A stretch of 34,832 nucleotides of DNA from Aureobasidium sp. EXF-3400. Its lineage: Eukaryota; Ascomycota; Dothideomycetes; Dothideales; Saccotheciaceae. The notes beneath the pieces are model-generated. The model saw nothing but the letters and a program-made list of their open reading frames with translations, made no database searches and had not been told where the DNA came from. The DNA lies in NCBI GenBank assembly GCA_024195585.1, contig SWBL01000440.1, positions 1 to 34,832 on the forward strand. The letters are read 5' to 3'. The position numbers and the translations under genes are program-made. Shown one piece after another: positions 1 to 10,812 of the stretch (positions within the stretch are counted from its first letter, which is position 1; each line of letters begins with the position of its first letter).

Positions 1-441
1 CCCCCCTTTTGCTCGTGGGATAGGAACGGATTTAGAAAAAGGTAGAAATCATGACTCACCAACGTTTGAATGCTTTCTCCAATCCAGCAACATGTCGTGT
101 TATAGCCAGTTGAGTGCATAGGCCATAGAAGACTGTAGCTCCCAAGTCGGATGTACGGCAGTAGAACTGCATTTGCGATCCACGGTAAGGCTGGCTTGTG
201 ATTGTCAGCAATAGCTGGACGATACACCCGAAATTCTGGGCTCTATTATGGTACCGACGATTCCTGCCTTGATAAGAGAATGGTTGTATCGGAAGTAACC
301 CCTTTTGCATGGTTCTGTGTCCAGCTGCCTCGTGTCTGCCATCTTCATAGTGTTCCAGAACTCACACCGTCAGAGTGTCACATATATCCTGAGAAAGTGG
401 ACTTCATCTTTTGCTCCTTCCTTCTCTAGGGTCCGATCAAG
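1..441. other. Left flank, no supported gene
   Basis: Short open stretches on both strands (minus 56-310, plus 202-429) resemble no family and lack a splice context I can use. The last part is probably the 5' leader of the zinc-finger gene that follows. A stop codon at 427-429 lies in frame with that gene, just upstream of its start. Confidence 0.4.
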
Positions 442-1264
442 AGTGAGTATAGTCCTCCGTGGATATAGAGCGGCTTGCTAATGTTGGTCTGCAGTGGGTG
501 ACTCGACATCGCGACGCTCTCGCGTTCGCCTCAATGAACCTGTGATGGCGCACTGGGAACAGCATATTCCATCTCGGTTCGAGGCGATGATCATCCGTCC
601 CTATTCGTTGTCCATGGAGCGTAGGTCGAACACAAAACACCACAATGACAGCGTCTCTTCCTCAGATTGCAGCTCAGTCGTAGGTACAAGAGCATCGAGT
701 TATCGTCCCAGCTCCACAGCCACCGAGAATGTGCCATCATTGGATCGGTCTCTTCGCACAATGTCGACAAGGACAATCGATACAGACGAGTCGTTGGGAT
801 CCTCAAGGGCGGAGTCATCGATATCTGGACTTGGTATCCCAAGGCCTCAGACAGGCACGCTCCAGTGTACCTTCGCCTTCCTAGGCTGCCATGAGGAGTT
901 CACATCAGCTTCAACCTGGAAGACTCACTGTACTTCACACTTCCGTGCCCATCCTCCGCCGAGCCGAACACAATGCCCTTTCTGCACCTCACAATGGGAG
1001 CACTCCTCAGCCTGGGAGGATCGGCTGGATCATATAGCCTCTCACCACCGAGGAGAAAGAATCGATGCGGGATACAGAGTCGATTATGATCTCTTTAGGC
1101 ATCTGTTAAGGTGTAGGGTGGTGACTTTCGCCCAGTATCAGGAGTTGGAGAGAAGGGGCCGATGTGACGGAACGAGTGGAGTATATTTGGAGACGGGTAA
1201 TTCAAGGAGGGAGAGGAGGGAAGGTGCGCCGCGTGGATGGACTTCTTATCGGGTTGGTGGCTGA
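442..1264 (+). CDS. C2H2-like zinc-finger protein (256 aa), start codon split by an intron
   Basis: Function is unknown; it belongs to a fungal group of proteins with two poorly spaced C2H2 fingers followed by a conserved tail. Finger 1 (CTFAFLGC, then HCTSH) and finger 2 (CPFC, then HIASHH) lie around residues 120-185. A tail with DYDLFRHL and YQELERR follows, as is usual in the group. The N-terminal 115 residues are Ser/Arg-rich and probably disordered. I place an intron at 443-494 (GTGAGT donor, TGCTAAT branch site, CTGCAG acceptor). Splicing joins A442 to TG at 495-496 and makes the ATG, giving 256 aa. The next in-frame ATG is at 545. The 3' end is also uncertain: a GTAATT donor near 1198 could join to an acceptor ending at 1368 and give a shorter C-terminus. 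Confidence 0.65.
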
Positions 1265-2946
1265 GGAGCGTAGTTGCTGCGTGCTACTCAAACGGTTTCC
1301 TTCTGATTCTCTCAGGATGGATGGTGATTAATGATCTCAAGACTTACTAAGTTCTTTGTTCTTGCAGGCAGGCGTACATAGTACTTTTGGTTTGTGCCAG
1401 GGCAGTTTTCTTTATTTCACATCGATGGCCACAAACACAGCAGACCAGTCAAGCACGTACAAGACTTTAAGAGCGTCGAATGAGAGGCATCGATACCTTT
1501 TATATGAAATGTCAGGTGTTCTGTTTTTAGTACCCAACTCAACCCGTGACGCTGGTTTGGTTGCACAGCCTCAATGTGCCGCACCTCCACCAACACCCTT
1601 CAGGCTTCAACCTCTAACCTTATGCATCGAACTCCACATCTCAAGTTCCCCATCGGCGCAAAAGTATGACTACCTGCAAGAGATGAGACTACGCACTGAT
1701 TCTGCGAGTATCTTTATGCTTAAAATGGTCAATGAGGTAGGAGTATTACCTAAAAAGCTACACTGCCTTTTGACGTCCTTCACATCTCTTCTTTGAACAC
1801 GTAGCTTGGTCTTCGCGTGCGAGGGCACATATCATGACGGGACTTCTAGACGCATTTTCTGATAGCTAGCATGCTTCTGTCGTCCATGCTCTGAAGAGTA
1901 CACTACTCTGCGGGTTCTACACCAAAGATGAAGTAGGTCTCATCTCCAAGTTCTATTGCATCTATCGATGTCCTCCATAAGTCTTATTGCCTTTATGGCG
2001 CCTAGTCGGACGATATCCATAGAGAACGACATGTCTACTACATTCTTTCTTTGATGAAGCTTCAAGTCCAGCTAATAGGATCGATGTGTTTTGTCACCAT
2101 CATCGCCCTCTTCTTAGCTCTACTTCCACTGCTTCTTCTAGCAGCTTTTTAGATGGCTACTTCGCTTCTATGCGTTAGAGCTCAATATGTATACATGGTG
2201 ATTCAAGTGGGTATCTCACCTATTCACCAGCCCATGATGACGACCATGACAGGAAGAGTCAACTTTACTAACGCTATAGCGATGTGCCTGCTAGCCGTTC
2301 CCATCGCAGCTCAAGTTATGATGGGAACCCAAGGACTAGAGCAGTACGGTTTGGCTGTCTATGCAAAGCTCCACCCCCACACTTTTGTATACAGATGGAG
2401 ACCTGCTCGAGCAGCAAACAAAGCAGACATAGGGCCTCTTGGTTTGTATCCTAACTTACAGCCAGATAGTATCGTTAGTGGCAACAGATACATTATTGCC
2501 ATCACCATTCCTCATCCTCTACTACAACAACGAGTCACTTGTTGTCACGAAGTGACATACATCCTCGTCGTCCACCACTCTCGGCTTGCATCGATGCCTA
2601 GAGTGATGCTAGGAGAGTAGTCGACCGGACGACCAACTTATCATGGATTATGCAAGTGATCGTCCCATTTTCTCCTCACCTGACAACCGCCCACACTGAA
2701 TGTCTTCGAGATTGAGTGAACCACGTTCTCCCTCTCTCTATCACTACCAGACAACGACTAAGCGAGAGATACTATATAACTTGCTTCCTCTTGCACCCGA
2801 ACTTGGTTTTCTTCTCCAATCACGACCGCATTTTGGAGCTTCCTCCAGTTCTACTTCTTGGTTATAAAGACCTAGCTTCGCAGCACTGTAAGCATTGCTG
2901 ATACGTTCTTCATATTCCCTTTTAACCATCGACAGAGTCAGCAAAC
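1265..2946. other. Gene-poor stretch of about 1.7 kb
   Basis: It has two moderate open frames (1356-1796 and 2153-2620, plus), but their translations resemble no family and show no domain. A branch-site and acceptor-like sequence ends at 1368 (TTACTAAG, then TTGCAG), so some of the left part may be 3' exon or UTR of the zinc-finger gene. The right part (about 2700-2940) is pyrimidine-rich with a TATATAA-like element near 2771, as expected for the promoter of the next gene. Confidence 0.4.
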
Positions 2947-4342
2947 ATGTCGGCCTCACCTTCAGGTTCCACTGATGCCGATACCTCGGACTCTGAGTCC
3001 AACCACTCGAGCCGTGTACCATCGCCTCCCTCATTCCAGGGACCGCCAGCAGCTAGTACTCGCTCAAAGAGGTCGTTGGCTCAGTCGACCGCAAGTCCCG
3101 TTCCAACCTCTCTTCCGCCTCAGCCACCATCAGCCAGTACTCGCGCAAAGAAGCTGTCGGTTCAATCGGCCAAGTTAAACACTCCCACTCAGTCAAGCGC
3201 TCCCACCAAGCCATGGTTGGTCCAGTCCACCAAGTCGGGAATCCTCCCTGATGCCAACACCATCAGTTCAGTTGCCAGCGTTGGTCAGAGCTCCAAATCT
3301 ACTACACTGTCTAGTGATGTCGAAGTCGTGAAGACCACTGCAGAGTCCGGTCAACCTCCCAAGCCCGCTGGTGTCAGCCATGTCAAGTCTAGTGACTCTC
3401 CCCCGGTATGTACCCAGCAATTGAGCCTCTATCGCAATGCACAATGCAATCTGAAGTTGAGTATATGCCCATTGAGAGCCTGCTCAGACCAAGCTCTCAA
3501 TGGTCATCTCCAGTCTTCTTGACAGCACTTTGCATTGCGATAGTTCCCAATCTATCCTGCTTTCGATGAGAAACATGCTGACTGGCATTTAGGCACCTGA
3601 ACCCGCGCGCCTGATCTCTCGCAAGACGTTCGAGGAGGCTACTGGCCATGCCTTCAACTGCAGAACGTTGTTTCTAGACAGATACCAAGGCTTTCTCCGT
3701 GAGCTGGACCCGAAGGCCTTTCACTACAAGCATCTGAAGGAACCTCCAACCGTCGAGACCAGCCTTCCTCAACTGGTTCAAGCCGTCACATACGAGAATT
3801 CGGCTGGATTCTTCACAAAGGCTAAGGCACGCAGATTCTGGGAGACTGTCAAAGACCTACACAAGACCGAAGGGCTGGTCTTTAAAACCTTGACCTGTGT
3901 CGACAATACCTTGACCACCAAATCCCACTTCGGCAAGTCTGAAGCCGACATGATTCTTGGTCAATTGACCACTGTCAACATTGCCACCGAAGCATTCTGC
4001 ACTCGCATGTCTGCTCGCCTCACGCTTACAGCCGAGCAGAGCGCCATCTTTGGCGAGAGTGATCTCACAGACCTGCACTTTCTTTACTTCCGCCTCGCCG
4101 GCACTGACAATCTGCCTTCGGTTGAGCAGCGTTTCCGCCTTCTCTGGGCTGTCAACCCTATCCACGGTATGAGAGTTCGTTTCCATGCCTGGAACCAAAT
4201 TCTTTCTCGCAACAATGCTGGTCTGAAGGCCATGTTGGAGACTGTTTCTGCCACTATTAAGGGCGTCGAGTCTGAGACCCGTGGCATCAAGAGAAAGGCC
4301 GAGGACGATGATGAGGAGGATGAGGATGAGAACGAGCAGTGA
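2947..4342 (+). CDS. Hypothetical protein with Ser/Pro-rich N-terminus and acidic tail (402 aa)
   Basis: I do not recognise this protein. Exons are 2947-3405 and 3593-4342; the intron has a GTATGT donor and a TTTAG acceptor, phase 0. Residues 1-150 are rich in Ser, Pro, Thr and Lys with loosely repeated ASTR(S/A)K patterns, so probably disordered. Residues about 155-380 look folded (helical, with an FHYKHLKEPP segment and FRLLWAVNPIHGMRVRFHAWNQ). The C-terminus has a basic KRK followed by a run of Asp/Glu, as in nuclear or chromatin-associated proteins. The 187-nt intron is far longer than others in this window and holds nested inverted repeats. ATG 2947 is the first in frame and has a CAAACATG context. 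Confidence 0.8.
3406..3592 (+). other. Long intron containing a nested hairpin
   Basis: The outer arms CTATCGCAATGC (3429-3440) and GCATTGCGATAG (3532-3543) are perfect inverted repeats of 12 bp. They enclose inner arms CCATTGAGAGC (3469-3479) and GCTCTCAATGG (3493-3503), 11 bp with a 13-nt loop. The RNA could therefore fold into one long interrupted hairpin of about 115 nt, which accounts for most of the extra length of the intron. It may be a small MITE remnant, a small-RNA precursor or a splicing-related fold. Confidence 0.7.
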
Positions 4343-4686
4343 AGCACAAGAGGGAGCCGTGTACAACAGATTTCTTGACGATAACCCATAGAATAACCTC
4401 TGGATTGAATTAAGTCATTTCTCTCTCTGGTGTCATTTCTGTTTTGAACAAGTTTCTGCCTTTTTATAGTCGTATTGTAGCTTGTTAGGACAGGATGAGG
4501 TGGTGATGTCGGGATCGGCAAACCTTCCGAATGCAGGGCACGGGCGTCATTGCGGTCGACCTTGATGCGACAACAGCAACGACGAGGTGTAGCAACAAGC
4601 TCGGCAATTGAATCCAAAGTCGTCCAAGAGCAGGCGTGCAAGGCTTGCTGTCGGTACGATTGAGATCAAGAGGGTCAGAGATCGCC
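4343..4686. other. Intergenic region upstream of VPS39
   Basis: This holds the 3' end of the preceding gene (T-rich near 4440-4470) and the promoter of VPS39. No clear TATA box and no further gene are visible. Confidence 0.4.
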
Positions 4687-7600
4687 ATGTTGTCGGCGTT
4701 CCGAGCGCAGCCCATCTATGAGCTCAAACAACAAGACAAGTCCAAGATTGAATCGGTCCTAGCATACGGTATGTCATGTCGGTCGTCCAGCTTTGGAATG
4801 AGCCATGCTGATGGATAGTGCGTAGGCGATAGACTTCTCGTAGGCCTCAGCACAGGTACACTCCGAATATACCGTGTCAACGAGGTCGCCGAAGCTGGTC
4901 AAGATGCGACTCCCTCAAAGACACGCGCTGTCGATCTGGTGCGCGAGGAAGACAAGTTCTCAAGAAGAGCGATACAACAATTGGCCATAATCAAAGAAGC
5001 AAACATTCTCGTCTCCCTGTCCGACGGCTATGTCTCCATCCACGACCTTCAGACCTTCCAATTGCAGGAGAGGCTGGACAAGACCAAGGGCGCCACCGCC
5101 TTCGCTGTCACCTCCAATGTCATCAAAGACCCCGTCACCGATATACCTTCGCTCGTTTCCCGTCTGGCCGTTGCTGTCAAGCGTCGCATCCTATGGTGGA
5201 GTTGGCAAGATATGGAATTGTCCCCTGAGGTCCAAGAGATAACATTACCGCATTCGCCAAAGTCGCTACTATGGGCTACTGGCACCAAGATGCTCGTTGG
5301 TCTGGATCCTGGCTTCTCAGTAGTTGATACCGATACTCTGGCTGTTTCCGATGTCATGAAACAGACTCCTACTGGCAGCGTCAGGTTTGGTGCTGTCACT
5401 TCTTCCGGCATGGGCTACATGGGCATGGGAAGCTGGGTACCGAAACCTATGGCAACAAACCTCACAAACAACAAGATGCTTATAGCGAAGGATGTCAATA
5501 CCTTGTTCATTGATACTGATGCCAAACCTGCCGACAAACGCCAAATACCGTGGTCTTTTGCACCTGAAGCTATTGGTTACTCTTACCCTTACTTATTATC
5601 ACTGCAGCAGACTGCTAAAGGAGCATTGGATGTGAGGAGTCCGGACACTCTAAACCTTCTACAAACGATACCTCTTCCAGGCGCTTCGATACTCCACGTC
5701 CCTCAACCTAACATTAGTTTGGCTCACGCTGGCAAAGGCTTCCTTGTTGCGAGCGATAGATGCATCTGGCGTATGGTAGCTCTCAATTACGAAGCTCAAG
5801 TCAAGCAGCTTGTCGAGAAGACAAAGTTTGATGAAGCCATTAGTCTCCTTAACATGCTGGAAGACACCTTACTCAAGGACAAGCAAGGTTCTATCAGAGA
5901 AATTAGTATGCTCAAAGCTCAGAATCTGTTCTCTCAACAGAAGTACAGACCAGCTCTCGATCTCTTCACCGATGTTTCTGCTCCGCCAAAGCGCGTTGTC
6001 TCGTTATACCCCAAGTCAATCGCCGGAGATCTCTCGACTGTTGGAGAGGCCCCGGAACTCACTGACTCGGAAGAACCATCTGGTGAAACTAGCGCTGCAG
6101 AGGAGAACTCGTCCCAAGCCGAAGATCAGGTCAAGGCTACACAAACTCCGACCAAATCTGTGCTAGGCAAGTTCAGGCCATCTGCAGCCAAGGATGATTC
6201 TGACACCGCGTCAATCCGATCGTTCCGTACTACCAGCGAAGCGCCTCGTGAGAAACCAGCCAGAGATACACCACTAACTGGTTCTGACCTGAAGGCTGCT
6301 GTCATGGCACTCTGCTCCTATCTAGCTCAATCACGTGTTCAGGTCCAGAAGTACATGAACACTGATGGTACGCTCAAGACAGAATTGACCGAAGGCTTCA
6401 AACCACCATTCAGCAATCTCATTGAGCTTCCTGAGGGTGCTGAGAAGGTCGACTGGCAAGCAGAGTTGTTGGAAGTTGCTCAACTGGTCGACACTACTCT
6501 TTTCCGTGCTTACATGCTCGCTTTACCATCGCTCGCCGGGCCGCTCTTCCGCCTTGACAATTTCTGTGACCCACACGTCGTCGAGGAGAAGCTGTACGAA
6601 AGTGGAAGATATAATGATCTAATTGACTTCCTCTACGGCAAGAGACTGCATCGCGAAGCCTTGGAGTTGCTGGAAAAGTTCGGACGCAACGAAGCAGCGG
6701 AAGAAGTGATGCCTGCTCTGAGAGGTCCTGACAGAACGATCAGTTATCTGCAAAACCTACCATCTGAGCTCATCGATATCATTTTGGAGTTTGCAGAATG
6801 GCCCATCAAAGTCGACGCTCAAAAAGGCATGGAAATATTTGTCGCAGACACCAAAAACGCTGAGAATTTGCCTAAGGACAAGGTGCTGAAGTTCTTGGTA
6901 CCATTGGACAAATCGCTTGCAGTCCAATATCTCGAGCACATCATCCTTGAGCTAAAAGACAAGACGCCAGAATTCCATCAGAAGCTCGTAGACCTGTATC
7001 TGGAGAAGCTGCGCGACAGAGAAGGAAGCAGCGATGAAGAGAGAAATGACGCTCGGACGAAGTTGGAAGAGTTCTTGCGTAACAGCACGCAATACCACAA
7101 GCTCAAAACGTTCAATCAGCTACCTGCTGATGGTAAGACAACACCACTCACATTCTAACAATGTTCCTGCTGACACCAACTGGACAGACCCTGATGTTTA
7201 TGAAGCCCGAGCAATCGTGCTCTGTGCAATGGGAAACCACAAACAAGCTCTGCAGATTTATGTCTTCCAGATCTGCGACCACGAAAAAGCAGAAGAATAC
7301 TGCAACAAAATCTATCTCTCAGCTTCAGCGACTTCCCCAGCACCTGTCGGTTCAAATCCCAACACTGGCTCTCAAACTTACGAAAAAAGCAGCATGGCTG
7401 CCGATCCTGAGGACCAGCAACCAAACGTCTACACAACACTACTCTCGCTATATCTCAAACCGCCGAGCCCACATAAAGTGCAATGGGAACCTGCGCTGCA
7501 ACTGCTGTCCAAACATGGTCCCAGACTTCCTGCTGCCAACACTTTGGACTTGATGCCTAGTGATCTGCAAGTCAGCGAGCTGTCCTCTTACTTCCTTGGA

Positions 7601-7921
7601 CGCATCCGCAGTGCCAACACTGTGGTTCGTGAGGAACGTATCCTTGCTTCTCTTCAAGTTGTGCTTAAGGCGAGTCTTTCCTCTGATCTCGCCTTTGGAC
7701 CTGAACACATGCAACAGAAGGGTGGAAGAAGCAGAAGAGTTGTCATCAGAGAGGAGGACCATTGCAGAGTTTGCCATAAGAGGTTCGGTAACTCGGCAGT
7801 CAGAGTCTATCCTGATAACGAAGTGATCCATTATGGATGTGTGGGCAGAAGTGGAGTGCAGAGGATGAAGACAGGACAGGGACAGGGCTTACAAGCTTTA
7901 AGACAGTTGCCATGGAGTTAG
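4687..7921 (+). CDS. VPS39: Vacuolar sorting protein VPS39/VAM6, HOPS complex subunit (1040 aa)
   Basis: Vps39/Vam6 is the subunit of the HOPS tether that binds the Rab7-type GTPase Ypt7 on vacuoles and promotes homotypic and endosome-vacuole fusion. Exons are 4687-4768, 4826-7132 and 7188-7921 (introns of 57 and 55 nt, both phase 1). The N-terminal part is a CNH beta-propeller (residues about 1-290; LLVGLSTGTLRIYRV is typical). A linker follows, with an acidic and Ser/Thr-rich insertion around 370-455. A helical clathrin-repeat-like region comes next (LYESGRYNDLIDFLYGKRLHREAL, then DDPDVYEARAIVL and HKQALQIYV). The C-terminal zinc-finger-like end has CRVC at 989-992 and HYGC near 1015. The length matches yeast Vam6 (1049 aa). 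Both junctions restore family-conserved residues, which fixes the splice sites. Confidence 0.95.
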
Positions 7922-8513
7922 AAGGGGCAGGATGAAGTTTGATGGAAGAGGCAAGTAAGGAAGATACCCAAATGCTATGTTTTGATACTTTTACTGCCTT
8001 CCCAAGTGGCGATGACTGTCACATTGTAGCTATAAAAAGGCACAATGAATTTCGACAGGCAGTGATATCCAGAGAGATACATCAATGTGTGGGTATTTCA
8101 CTGGTTACACTGCCAATCTAAGAACATTCGTGCATTTGCATATAGCGTTGTAACGACACGCCACTGTGAGAAAAGATCCATTATGTCTCGGTCATCCTTC
8201 GATCATCGGGCACATTAGTATTGGCTTGTTCTCTCGAGTATAATCGTGTAGTATCTCACCTTCGCTCTCAGCCATCTTGACCATGTGGGATAGACAGTGA
8301 TCTCTTATACGGTCATGGACGTGGTTGCCTCACTTGGTCTGATGTATTGACGTGTACTCAAGGCCATTACCGGCAATGCAAATGGCGAATACACGGGAAA
8401 AGAAATTGTGACAGTCTTCAATCTAGCATATGCAGGTGTAATCTGTAGAAATCATGTATCTTGTTGTCTTGTAGTCGATTTGATATGTCAAGTTTGATAC
8501 ACTCCCTTCCAGC
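7922..8513. other. Convergent 3' intergenic region
   Basis: VPS39 (plus) and the next gene (minus) converge here, so the stretch should hold both 3' untranslated regions and terminators. The small open frames resemble nothing known. Confidence 0.4.
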
Positions 8514-9467
8514 CTAATTGCTCTGGGTTCTAGGTGCACTCCAAGGCTCATCTGCAAAAGTACGTTTTGCTGAAACGCGAGTGGAGCGGCGACGAGGGCG
8601 TTGTTCTTCTTGCTGTTTGCTCTGAACACTCTTTTTCTTCGATCTCTTGGGGAGAGTGACGGTTCTCTTTGTCTGTGTGGCGCGAGAATTGGGCTCGATG
8701 GATTCTTCCTTGGCTTGTTGGTCATACTCCTCCTTGAGCTTCTGCTGAGCCACCCGTGTTGATCGACGGGGTTCTGTTTTGGCTGTGGCCTCTTCTGTGG
8801 TGTCGCCTTGTAGCAGATCTGACATGTGCTCGTCTTCAGAGCCTTGTGGTTCTTCTGATGCAGCAGGGTCTGCCAGTTGTGAGATGTCGGGTGAAGCAAG
8901 AAGAAGTTCAGGGGTGGCGGCGTCTTGCTCGGATTCCACTTCCTCTACTTCTTCAACTTCCTCCTCCTGCTCATCGACAACTTCCTCCTCCTGCTCATCG
9001 ACAATTGCCTCAACCTCGTTTAAGATCGACAGATTGTCATCCACAGGGGCCGCTTCACCACGAACCCACCACGAAAAAGGCGTGTCCTCTGCATAAACAG
9101 AGAGACCCAACTTCCTCATCCCCTCCCTAGCGAGAAAAGCCTCAACAGCATACCTTGCATCCTCTGCACCAATAACCCAAGCAACAATAGGGTAGTCATA
9201 CAGATACTCAAGCAGCAAAGTATCCTTGTAATGCACATACTTCTCAGTCTTCTCCCAAGACCAAGAAGCAGATGGGCGAGTGGTGGTTTGGTAGGCGAGA
9301 TTGCTTTCGATGATTTTGCGCTGGGCGAGAGGCAGGTTAGGTCGACGTCGATGATCGGGCACAGGCAAGAGAGATTGTTGGCCTGCAGTGGGACCGTGAA
9401 GGAGAGTTTGCTTGATTTCACGGCTGTCGGACTGCAGGGTTGGCTTTGTGTGGTCAGGGGATGCCAT
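8514..9467 (-). CDS. Hypothetical charged protein with acidic core and basic tail (317 aa)
   Basis: I do not recognise a named family. The single exon starts at ATG 9467. Residues about 60-140 look folded, with Trp- and Tyr-rich segments (SWSWEKTEKYVHYKDTLLL, YDYPIVAWVIGAEDARYAV). Residues about 155-185 are almost all Glu, Asp and Val and hold a perfect repeat of VDEQEEEV, encoded by a 24-bp duplication. The C-terminal 110 residues are basic and hold two copies of an RRSTRV motif (EPRRSTRVAQQK and PRRRSTRVSAKR) with Lys/Arg clusters, so a nuclear location and DNA or chromatin contact are likely. This is inference from composition only. Confidence 0.75.
   Translation of the reverse strand: MASPDHTKPTLQSDSREIKQTLLHGPTAGQQSLLPVPDHRRRPNLPLAQRKIIESNLAYQTTTRPSASWSWEKTEKYVHYKDTLLLEYLYDYPIVAWVIGAEDARYAVEAFLAREGMRKLGLSVYAEDTPFSWWVRGEAAPVDDNLSILNEVEAIVDEQEEEVVDEQEEEVEEVEEVESEQDAATPELLLASPDISQLADPAASEEPQGSEDEHMSDLLQGDTTEEATAKTEPRRSTRVAQQKLKEEYDQQAKEESIEPNSRATQTKRTVTLPKRSKKKSVQSKQQEEQRPRRRSTRVSAKRTFADEPWSAPRTQSN
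8956..9003 (-). repeat. Perfect 24-bp tandem duplication
   Basis: The unit at 8956-8979 is repeated exactly at 8980-9003. It lies in frame inside the charged-protein gene and adds eight residues (VDEQEEEV) per copy. Perfect identity of the copies suggests a recent slippage event. Confidence 0.9.
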
Positions 9468-10812
9468 TTTTGCTCGCGAGATGGGCTAGACTATATGTTG
9501 ATTAGAAGCAGAGAAGCCGAAAACTCAGGGGGTGACGCACCGACAGTCGACTCTCGACGACGGTGGGAGAAAGTAATGGTGGTCGTGCTACAAAATGTAG
9601 TTATTCAAGAAAGTTGGTGGTGGGCGAAACGCAACCTAGTAAAGGCCTTGCAAGGGCGACGCAGACGAACAATTGCGGGTCCACGTCAAGGTCACGAATG
9701 AGTGAGAGCTTGATGTCGGGTTGCAGCGAGCCTCAGAGGCTACAGTATAGTTACAAAGTCTAGTCGGAACCCATTGTGTACCTCCAGAGACTATTATGTC
9801 CAGGGCACTCACACAGGGGATAGCTTGAGCCATTGACTGGTCAAGGTGACAAGAGGCTTTAGCATAGGGCACGATACCAATAGTCGGAGAAGATGTTCTC
9901 CAAACTGCGATGGACTAGGAAGCATTCTCTGTGCCCTGACAGAGGCATGATTTGTGGTAGGTGAGCAGGTCAGGAAACAGGGCAGGTATACTGTCCTGGA
10001 CCATGACTTCATCAGCATCACCAAGCAGAGGCAGGGGTAGCTCCTCAGATGCCGGAGACACAGCAAGAGGAGAGCCAGAGGTGGAAACAAAAGAGGCTGA
10101 ATCCATGATGTTTTGGTCGGAATGAAGTTGCTGTAGTCTGGGCGATCAAATTCTCGATGAACAGTTTACATAGATCAATTTGCACTTTTTTCGATAGTGA
10201 CAAGGCCAAGCAAGAAGACAAATATTTCAAGCAGAAGGTGCGCCTTCCTAGACCAGTATCCATTTGCGCATTTCTTACTGATTCATGACGAGCACATGAA
10301 CACTGTCAGCTATCGAAAGGCACGGGAATTTCTAACGTTGATGAAGGCCAATCGGAAGTTCCTCTAGTAAACGTCTTTAGCGAAGTCCGAACCTTAGATA
10401 TACTATGCACTTTGACAGCTTCAAGTCTACGTTTGCAATAGTATGAAGTGGTACAAAAGATGGCTTTGTGGGTGTCATGAAGTTTTCATTACAACATATT
10501 GAGTTTTCGCGTCTGTCTGCCAGAGCGAAACTGCTACAATAAGCTGAGGAATCTGAGCCTTGGACATTTTGGATGCAAGCACTCCAGAAAGAAATCTGCC
10601 TACGCACCTGATGGCCGATATCCAAAGATCAGTCTCCCAATCTACTCGCCACGCGGTTCCATAGTGGTCTTTGGATCGTAGTCCTTTTAGTGACGAATCT
10701 AGCCTCGGGGTATGTCGTCGCGAGCAGGAAAGAGCATTGATGGCTCCTGCGACGATGCAGTGGCTGCTCCTGGCAGAATTTACGTGTGTGCCGTTTGTAT
10801 CTTCAAAGCACC
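9468..10812. other. Gene-poor stretch of about 1.3 kb
   Basis: No recognisable gene. The left end should be the promoter of the minus-strand charged protein; the right end the 3' region of LSM1. The only open frame with coding-like codon use is the small one listed at 9915-10106. Confidence 0.4.
9915..10106 (-). CDS. Possible small protein (63 aa), uncertain
   Basis: An open frame from ATG 10106 to TAG 9915 encodes a Ser/Pro/Leu-rich, acidic 63-residue peptide with no transmembrane segment or known domain. Codon third positions favour C, T and G as in the neighbouring real genes, and the ATG has a reasonable context (CATCATGG). It may also be an exon of a spliced gene or chance. There is no homology I can point to. 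Confidence 0.25.
   Translation of the reverse strand: MDSASFVSTSGSPLAVSPASEELPLPLLGDADEVMVQDSIPALFPDLLTYHKSCLCQGTENAS

Noticed and set aside
1356..1796. 146-aa plus-strand open frame
   Set aside because: No family resemblance, irregular composition, and it begins inside a splice-acceptor-like sequence; likely non-coding or UTR.
2153..2620. 155-aa plus-strand open frame
   Set aside because: Met- and Tyr-rich without domain, signal peptide or plausible helices; no supporting splice or promoter signal.
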